From Candidatus Ribeiella danica (GTDB taxonomy: Bacteria; Chloroflexota; Chloroflexia; Chloroflexales; Roseiflexaceae), in NCBI GenBank assembly GCA_016717335.1, contig JADKFS010000001.1, positions 2,170,001 to 2,234,000 of the forward strand: a stretch of DNA of 64,000 nt, written 5' to 3'. Made by a program: the position numbers and the translations under genes. The notes below the pieces were generated by a model. It saw only the letters and a program-made list of their open reading frames with translations. It was not told the origin of the DNA and ran no database searches. Shown here one piece after another: positions 59,265 to 64,000 of this stretch (positions within the stretch are counted from its first letter, which is position 1; each line of letters opens with the position of its first letter).

Positions 59265-60530
59265 ATGCTTGACCTCACCGACATGGGCCAGCGCGCCCGC
59301 CGCGCCGCGCGCACCCTGGCCCTCGCGCCGACCGAGCGCAAGAACGCCGCGCTGGAGGCGATCGCCGCGGCGCTGCTCGACCGGGCCGGCGAGGTGCTGG
59401 AGGCCAACCAGATCGACATGGAGCGCGGCCGCGCGGCCGGCACGTCGGCGGCGCTGCTCGACCGCATGCTGCTAACCCAGGCGCGGCTGGAGGGCATCGC
59501 CGCCGACACGCGCAGCGTCGCGACGCTGCCCGACCCGGTCGGCGAGCAGTTCGACCAAAAGGTGCTGCCGAACGGGCTGCGCATCCACAAGCGCCACGTG
59601 CCGCTCGGGGTCGTCGGCGTGATCTACGAGGCCCGGCCGAACGTGACGGTCGACATCGCGTCGCTCTGCCTCAAGTCCGGCAACGCGGCGATCCTGCGCG
59701 GCGGCAAGGAGATCACCCGTTCGTGCGCGGCGCTGGCCGCGATCGTCCGCGACGCGCTCGGGCAGGCCGGTCTGCCGGCCGACGCGATCCAGGTGATCGA
59801 CGACCCCGACCGTGCCCTGGTCGAGCAGCTGCTGCGGCTCGACAAGTACGTGGACGTAATCATCCCGCGGGGCGGCGCGGCGCTGCACCAGTTCTGCCGC
59901 GAGAAGGCGACCATCCCGGTGATCACTGGCGGCATCGGCGTCTGCCACGTCTACGTCGACCAGGCGGCCGACCTCGCCAAGGTCGTGCCGATCGTCCGCA
60001 ACGCCAAGGTGCAGCGGCCGAGCGTCTGCAACGCGCTCGACACGCTGCTGGTGCACCGCGCGGTGGCCGCGCAGACGCTGCCGGCGGTCGCGCGCGACCT
60101 GATCGAGCACGGCGTCGAGCTGCGGCTCGACGAGCAGGCGCTGGCGATCGTGCGCGCGGCCGGCATCGCGAGCGAGCGCGTGCTGCCCGCAAGCGACGAC
60201 GACTTCGGCACCGAGTTCATGGCGCTCATTCTCTCCGCCCGCGTGGTGGACGACATGGACGAGGCGCTCGACCACATTGCGCGCTACGGCGACCACTCGG
60301 ACGCGATCATCACCGAGGACCGCGCGGCCGCCGAGGCGTTCATCGCGGCGGTCGACTCGGCGGCGGTGTTCGTCAACGCCTCGACGCGCTTCAACGACGG
60401 CGGGCAGCTCGGCCTGGGCGCCGAGATCGCCGTCAGCACGCAGAAGCTGCACGTGCGCGGCCCGATGGCGCTGCGCGAGCTGACGACCTACAAGTGGGTC
60501 GTCGAGGGCGACGGGCACGTCCGCCCATAG
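59265..60530 (+). CDS. proA: Gamma-glutamyl phosphate reductase ProA
   Basis: Reduces glutamyl-5-phosphate with NADPH to glutamate semialdehyde, the second proline step. 421 residues of the aldehyde dehydrogenase superfamily: VPLGVVGVIYEARPNVTVD, LKSGNAAILRGGKE, the catalytic Cys in VQRPSVCNALDTLLVH, HIARYGDHSDAIIT and GLGAEIAVSTQKLHVRGPM are all present. ATG 59265 follows TAGGAGC. It forms a pair with proB. A MITE-like element starts at its stop codon. Confidence 0.96.
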   Translation: MLDLTDMGQRARRAARTLALAPTERKNAALEAIAAALLDRAGEVLEANQIDMERGRAAGTSAALLDRMLLTQARLEGIAADTRSVATLPDPVGEQFDQKVLPNGLRIHKRHVPLGVVGVIYEARPNVTVDIASLCLKSGNAAILRGGKEITRSCAALAAIVRDALGQAGLPADAIQVIDDPDRALVEQLLRLDKYVDVIIPRGGAALHQFCREKATIPVITGGIGVCHVYVDQAADLAKVVPIVRNAKVQRPSVCNALDTLLVHRAVAAQTLPAVARDLIEHGVELRLDEQALAIVRAAGIASERVLPASDDDFGTEFMALILSARVVDDMDEALDHIARYGDHSDAIITEDRAAAEAFIAAVDSAAVFVNASTRFNDGGQLGLGAEIAVSTQKLHVRGPMALRELTTYKWVVEGDGHVRP

Positions 60531-60627
60531 TACAGCTCGGGTACATCCTGGGTTGCCGCCGGCAGTCTGCATATTGCATACTGCATGCTGCCGGCTGAAC
60601 CGGGTAGCGGCTTCCACCGACCTGTAC
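60529..60627. repeat. Second-type MITE-like element
   Basis: 99 bp with ends AGTACAGCTCGGGTA and (inverted) AGTACAGGTCGGTGG, overlapping the proA stop codon. The interior is heptamer-like GCAGTCTGCATATTGCATAC. Compare 48321-48443. Confidence 0.5.
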
Positions 60628-60761
60628 TAGCACAGCCTTCCAGAAAAGCGTGCGGGTTGTCGCCAGTTGGTTCTGCGGTTCTGTGGTTCTGTGGCCACGG
60701 AACCGCAGAATCGATCGTGGCAACCCACACCCGACACGAACGTCCGGAGCCTTGTACTCGT
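60626..60761. mobile_element. MITE-like element, copy 3
   Basis: 136 bp in the orientation of copy 2, starting ACTAGCACAGCCTTCCAGAA and ending CCGGAGCCTTGTACTCGT. More diverged than copies 1 and 2. Confidence 0.7.
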
Positions 60762-60802
60762 TAGGGCGCGGTGCAGGCTGCGCCGGATCACCCCATCGGC
60801 TG

Positions 60803-62053
60803 CTACAGACGAACCAGCAAAGCAACGCTGTAGATAAGCAGCCCGACGATCCCGCCGACCACGGTGCCATTAATGCGAATATACTGCAAGTCCCTCCCAA
60901 TCTGGAGCTCGATCTTGTGCGACATGGCCTCCGCATCCCAGTTTTTGACAGTCTGCTCGATCATATGCGCGGCCTCGCTGCCGTACTCCTGGACGGCGTA
61001 CAGCGCAATCTCTTCGGCCCACTGATTCACCTTGGCGGACAGCCCCTGGTCGCGCAGGATGACTGCGCCGAGCTGAACGATCGCGCGCTGGATCGACTGC
61101 TGCAGCTGGGAGTCGGCTGCGACGCTCTGCGCGCGCAGGGCCACTTTGATGTCGGCCCATAGCGAGGCGGCGAGATCGCGCACGATCGGATGCGCGAGCA
61201 GCTCTTCTTTCAGCGCCTCGCCTTTGGCGATCACCTCGGGGTTGGACTGCAGATCGTCGATGAGATGGCGGATCTCGTCGTCGAATGTGTCGCGCAGCGG
61301 GTGGGCCGGGTCCCGGCTGACCTCGCGCATGGCAGACTCAACCGCATCGAACAGCTTACGGTAGACCTCTTTGTCGATCGAGCGCGGCAGCCACCATGGA
61401 AGCTCGCGGCTGATTCGCGCGCGAATCGCGGCCTGGTTCTGCTCCAGCAGGCGGGCGCCAAACGTGATCGCGGCGTCGAGCAGATCGGTGCGGTGCTTCT
61501 CGGACAGCACCAGCGCGAGCAGCCGGCCCAGCAGGGGCGCGGCGCGGGTCGCACGCACGCGCGCCGCCAGGCCGTGCTCGATCAGCGTTTGCACATCGGC
61601 GTCGTTCATGACCTGCACGGACCCGGCGATCCCGGCGGTCGCCAGCCGGGCGATCCGCTCGCTGGCGGCGGGCTGGATCATCCAGCTCGCGCCCAACTGC
61701 GCGATGTTCAGGGTGCGCAGCCGTGCAAGAATAATGTCCGCCGACAGAAAGTTCTCGTGCACAAAGCGCCCGATGCTCGCGCCAATGCTATCTTTGCGCT
61801 GCGGGATGATCGCCGTATGCGGGATGCGCAGCCCAAGCGGATGCCGAAACAGCGCAGTCACCGCGAACCAATCGGCGATTGCGCCAACCATTGCCGCCTC
61901 GGCCGTGGCGCGCACGAAGCCCAGCCAGGGGTAGCGCCGCTCGAAGACTGACGCGGCGACGAATGCGATGGTGACAGCTGCGAGCAGACCGGAGGCCAGG
62001 CGCTTCATGTAGCTAAGATCGGCCTGCCGCTGTGCCTCGCCCGATACATCCAT
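60803..62053 (-). CDS. DUF445 membrane protein
   Basis: A 416-residue protein of the DUF445 family. An N-terminal transmembrane helix (LASGLLAAVTIAFVAASVFE) and the family motif GFVRATAEAAMVGAIADWFA VTALFRHPLG are followed by a long helical soluble region with IPHTAIIPQRKDSIGASIGR, and a C-terminal transmembrane helix (INGTVVGGIVGLLIYSVALL). The family resembles YheB/YjiN proteins, whose function is unknown but is linked to envelope organisation. ATG 62053 follows AAGGGG; a GTG at 62071 is an alternative. The gene is convergent with proA. Confidence 0.88.
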   Translation of the reverse strand: MDVSGEAQRQADLSYMKRLASGLLAAVTIAFVAASVFERRYPWLGFVRATAEAAMVGAIADWFAVTALFRHPLGLRIPHTAIIPQRKDSIGASIGRFVHENFLSADIILARLRTLNIAQLGASWMIQPAASERIARLATAGIAGSVQVMNDADVQTLIEHGLAARVRATRAAPLLGRLLALVLSEKHRTDLLDAAITFGARLLEQNQAAIRARISRELPWWLPRSIDKEVYRKLFDAVESAMREVSRDPAHPLRDTFDDEIRHLIDDLQSNPEVIAKGEALKEELLAHPIVRDLAASLWADIKVALRAQSVAADSQLQQSIQRAIVQLGAVILRDQGLSAKVNQWAEEIALYAVQEYGSEAAHMIEQTVKNWDAEAMSHKIELQIGRDLQYIRINGTVVGGIVGLLIYSVALLVRL

Positions 62054-62485
62054 ACATTCCCCTTTGTCCACAGTAGGCGGCGCGGCTTCCCTTCGCCTTG
62101 GGGTTGGCGCGGAGCGGGACGCGATCGGGCGGCAGCCGCGCCTGCTGAATAGACTCAGTATACCGCGATCCGGGCGTTATGGTTGTCGGTCTCGGGCAGC
62201 GACGGCAGCAGCTGCCGCTTGCCGACGCTCATGGCGCCACGGGCGCATGCCAGGTAGCACGATCGTTACACCACATCGCGGGATCTTCTCGCTGCTGGCC
62301 GGCGCATCAGGTATAGTCATCGTGTGAGGGGCGGCGGCGCTTGGTCGTCGTTGGCTGCCGTCTCCCACATGCTCCGCCGGTCCCCCCACGGTCATCTCGC
62401 GTCTTCGACAGACCAGGAGGATACCCTTGCTGCCCGCACCGCTGGATCGGGTCGCAGCGCAGCATAAGCCGAGGAGGCACCCCAA
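62054..62485. other. 432-bp divergent intergenic region
   Basis: Between the DUF445 gene and the flavodoxin-like gene. TATAGT at 62312-62317 and AGGAGG at 62471-62476 serve the flavodoxin gene. A GGCAGCAGCTGCC palindrome lies near 62206. No further gene is supported. Confidence 0.5.
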
Positions 62486-63040
62486 ATGTCAAACAGAATC
62501 CTTGTCACCTATGCCAGCCGCACCGGCTCCACACGCGGCGTGGCGGAAGCCATCGGCACGACCCTGGCCGAAGGCGGCGTGCTGGTGGATGTGCTGCCCA
62601 TGCACGCGGTCACGGACCTGAGCCCGTACGGCGCGGTGGTGGCCGGCAGCGCCATTCAAAACAAGCAATGGCTGCCGGAGGCCATGCAGTTTGTCCAGGC
62701 GCACCGCGCGGAGCTGGCGCGCAAGCCCTTCGCCGCGTTTGTGGTGTGCATGACCCTCGCCATGCGAAACGGGGAGACCTACCGCCCGTTCGTGGCCGAA
62801 TTTGTGGCCCCGGTGCGGGCGCTGGTGAAGCCGGTGAGCGAGGGGCTGTTCGCCGGCGTGCTGGACATCAGCAAAGTGCCGTCGCTGCCGGAACGGTTGA
62901 AGTTCCGCCTGAGCGTGCTGTTCGGCGTCTGGTCGGAAGGCGATCATCGCGACTGGAAGGCCATCCGCGCCTGGGCGGAAAGCCTGCGCCCACAGCTGGC
63001 GCCGCTGGAAAGCTCTTTTCAGCGCGTGCTATCGAGATGA
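62486..63040 (+). CDS. Flavodoxin-like protein (HemG/Flavodoxin_5 type)
   Basis: A 184-residue flavodoxin-fold protein. The FMN phosphate loop is VTYASRTGSTRGVAEAIG; YGAVVAGSAIQNKQWLPEAM and AAFVVCMTLAMRNGETYRPF match the Flavodoxin_5 family, which includes menaquinone-dependent protoporphyrinogen oxidase HemG. The C-terminus is shorter in the loop region than in HemG, so the substrate is uncertain. ATG 62486 follows AGGAGG at 62471-62476. Wording of codons is slightly less GC-biased than in neighbours. It stands alone. Confidence 0.85.
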   Translation: MSNRILVTYASRTGSTRGVAEAIGTTLAEGGVLVDVLPMHAVTDLSPYGAVVAGSAIQNKQWLPEAMQFVQAHRAELARKPFAAFVVCMTLAMRNGETYRPFVAEFVAPVRALVKPVSEGLFAGVLDISKVPSLPERLKFRLSVLFGVWSEGDHRDWKAIRAWAESLRPQLAPLESSFQRVLSR

Positions 63041-63081
63041 GGGGGGATTCGCGGCATGAGTCATCCCGAATGTTACAAACC

Positions 63082-63215
63082 CCACCCCCTGCCCCCGCCC
63101 CTGCCAGGGGCGGGGGTCTCTTTTTCGTGGTTATGGCGCGGCGGCAAAGCCGCCGCGCCACAACCACGAACGATCGCACCCGCTCCCCGCGGGGGCGTGG
63201 GTGGGGTCACGCAGT
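63082..63215. repeat. Composite palindromic element, best-preserved copy
   Basis: Left arm CCCCACCCCCTGCC, hairpin 1 (63092-63103 with 63105-63116), central hairpin with 20-bp arms and AAA loop (63126-63145 with 63149-63168, one mismatch), then CCCGCGGGGGCGTGGGTGGG and GTCACGCAGTGCAATGCG, which is also found after the element at 16.6 kb. Convergent genes lie on both sides. Confidence 0.8.
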
Positions 63216-63235
63216 GCAATGCGCCGCGCTCTTGG

Positions 63236-63928
63236 TCAGTGTGCCGCCCAGCTATACGGGTAGCGCTCGTCCTCGATCGCCGCGGCCACGCGCGCGACCC
63301 GCAGCGGGTGGAACGTGTCGATCATCACCGCCAGCTCCTCGGTGCCCTCCTTGCCGATGCTCGCCTCGGCCGCGCCGGGGTGCGGGCCGTGCGGCAGGCC
63401 GCTCGGGTGCAGCGAGATGCTGCCCTCCTCGATCCCGCGGCGCGACATGAAGTTGCCCTCGACGTAGTACAGCACCTCGTCGCTGTCGACGTTCGAGTGG
63501 TTGTACGGCGCCGGGATCGCCAGCGGGTGGTAGTCGTACTTGCGCGGCACGAACGAGCAGATCACGAAGTTCGGCCCCTTGAACGTCTGGTGCACCGGCG
63601 GGGGCTGGTGGATGCGCCCGGTGATCGGCTCGAAGTCCTCGACGTTCAGCGCCCACGGGTACAGGCAGCCGTCCCAGCCGACCGCGTCGAGCGGGTGGTG
63701 GTCGAGGATGTGCAGCGTCAGCCGGTCGCGCGCGCGAACCAGCACCGGGAACTCGCCGGCCTCGTCGTGGCCGGCCAGCTCCTGCGGCGCGCGGATGTCG
63801 CGCTCGCAGTAGGGCGCGTGCTCGAGCAGCTGGCCGTACTCGTTGCGGTAGCGCCGCGGCGTCTCGATGTTGCCTCGCAGCTCGAACACCAGCAGCTTGG
63901 CCAGGGCATTCGGCCGCGCTTCAGCCAC
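63236..63928 (-). CDS. Homogentisate 1,2-dioxygenase-like protein, N-terminally incomplete
   Basis: A 230-residue protein matching the C-terminal two thirds of homogentisate 1,2-dioxygenase, the ring-opening enzyme of tyrosine breakdown (usually about 380 residues). Clear motifs: YRNEYGQLLEHAPY, DHHPLDAVGWDGCLYPWALN, FEPITGRIHQPPPVHQTF, PYNHSNVDSDEVLYYVEGNF and HPSGLPHGPHPGAAE, the last holding the iron ligands. The GTG at 63928 starts the frame with no ribosome binding site. Sequence upstream (63929-64000) stays open in this frame but reads as CTCTGTGACC-type repeat, not as the missing N-terminal barrel. The gene is therefore truncated, frame-disrupted by a repeat, or joined to its 5' part outside the window. 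Confidence 0.75.
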   Translation of the reverse strand: MAEARPNALAKLLVFELRGNIETPRRYRNEYGQLLEHAPYCERDIRAPQELAGHDEAGEFPVLVRARDRLTLHILDHHPLDAVGWDGCLYPWALNVEDFEPITGRIHQPPPVHQTFKGPNFVICSFVPRKYDYHPLAIPAPYNHSNVDSDEVLYYVEGNFMSRRGIEEGSISLHPSGLPHGPHPGAAEASIGKEGTEELAVMIDTFHPLRVARVAAAIEDERYPYSWAAH

Positions 63929-64000
63929 AGAGGAGGTTGTATCGCTTCTCGGTGAGCTCTGTGACCTCGGTGGCAGCTCCCGCGCCGCCGCGTCGAAGAC

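Noticed and set aside
62064..62492. Small frames in the 62.1-62.5 kb gap
   Set aside because: Short, overlapping on both strands, with no domain or start signal.

Overview
The window looks like a draft-quality piece of chromosome from a high-GC member of the Chloroflexota, most likely Chloroflexales or Roseiflexaceae-like. The reasons are a DUF4388 protein paired with a small GTPase, a DUF1385 protein, a his cluster carrying an extra coiled-coil gene, a giant DUF11 surface protein, a TPR-CHAT protein, an AOR-family enzyme, and intergenic DNA full of 7-bp tandem repeats and GC-rich palindromes. The phylum call is an inference from gene content. No rRNA, tRNA, CRISPR array or insertion sequence was recognised.

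Left region (1-16.7 kb): a giant minus-strand gene for a secreted DUF11-repeat protein fills the first 10.4 kb. It runs off the left edge and is broken by two frame disruptions: a 1-nt deletion near 2983 and a 21-G tract inside a small palindrome at 1484-1523. Divergent to it is a plus-strand cluster: ECF sigma factor, zinc-motif (HxxxCxxC) anti-sigma factor, TPR-CHAT caspase-like protein and a secreted subtilase. This is the most interesting system in the window, because it resembles the sigma/anti-sigma/TPR-CHAT logic of type III-E CRISPR effectors but has no CRISPR locus nearby.

Middle-left (16.7-31.3 kb): mnmA, two small membrane proteins, a yqhQ/DUF1385 gene, the DUF4388-GTPase pair facing a membrane histidine kinase, a MutY-type glycosylase, an HDAC-like deacetylase overlapping an RsmC-like methyltransferase, then hisH-hisA-(coiled coil)-hisF and moaD-moaE.

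Middle (31.3-46.9 kb): minus-strand housekeeping genes (small membrane protein, rsfS, kbl, cvpA, dnaK), a plus-strand tungsten/molybdenum AOR-family oxidoreductase, an ABC-2 exporter set (ATPase and two permeases), and a tetR-hlyD-macB-like efflux operon driven by a near-consensus promoter.

Right (47-64 kb): a NERD-FHA protein, an EVE-domain protein, a delta-1-pyrroline-5-carboxylate dehydrogenase, a CcrM-like orphan DNA methyltransferase, gapA, a metallo-beta-lactamase-fold hydrolase, a class V aminotransferase, a frameshifted J-like/thioredoxin membrane protein followed by an OmpR-type regulator, proB and proA, a DUF445 protein, a flavodoxin-like protein and part of a homogentisate dioxygenase-like gene at the right edge. 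ProB/ProA make glutamate semialdehyde for proline synthesis and the dehydrogenase works in the catabolic direction, so both arms of proline metabolism are present.

A genome-wide theme is repeat DNA. Heptameric tandem repeats arranged as hairpins sit between most genes and have entered coding sequences in frame (mnmA, hisF, proB, the MacB-like ATPase). A GC-rich composite palindrome forms the tail of an ABC-2 ATPase. A 136-153 bp MITE-like element occurs three times. Gene 3' ends have been tandemly duplicated twice. Extended -10 promoters (TGnTATAAT), several only 7-9 nt from a possible start codon, recur through the window.
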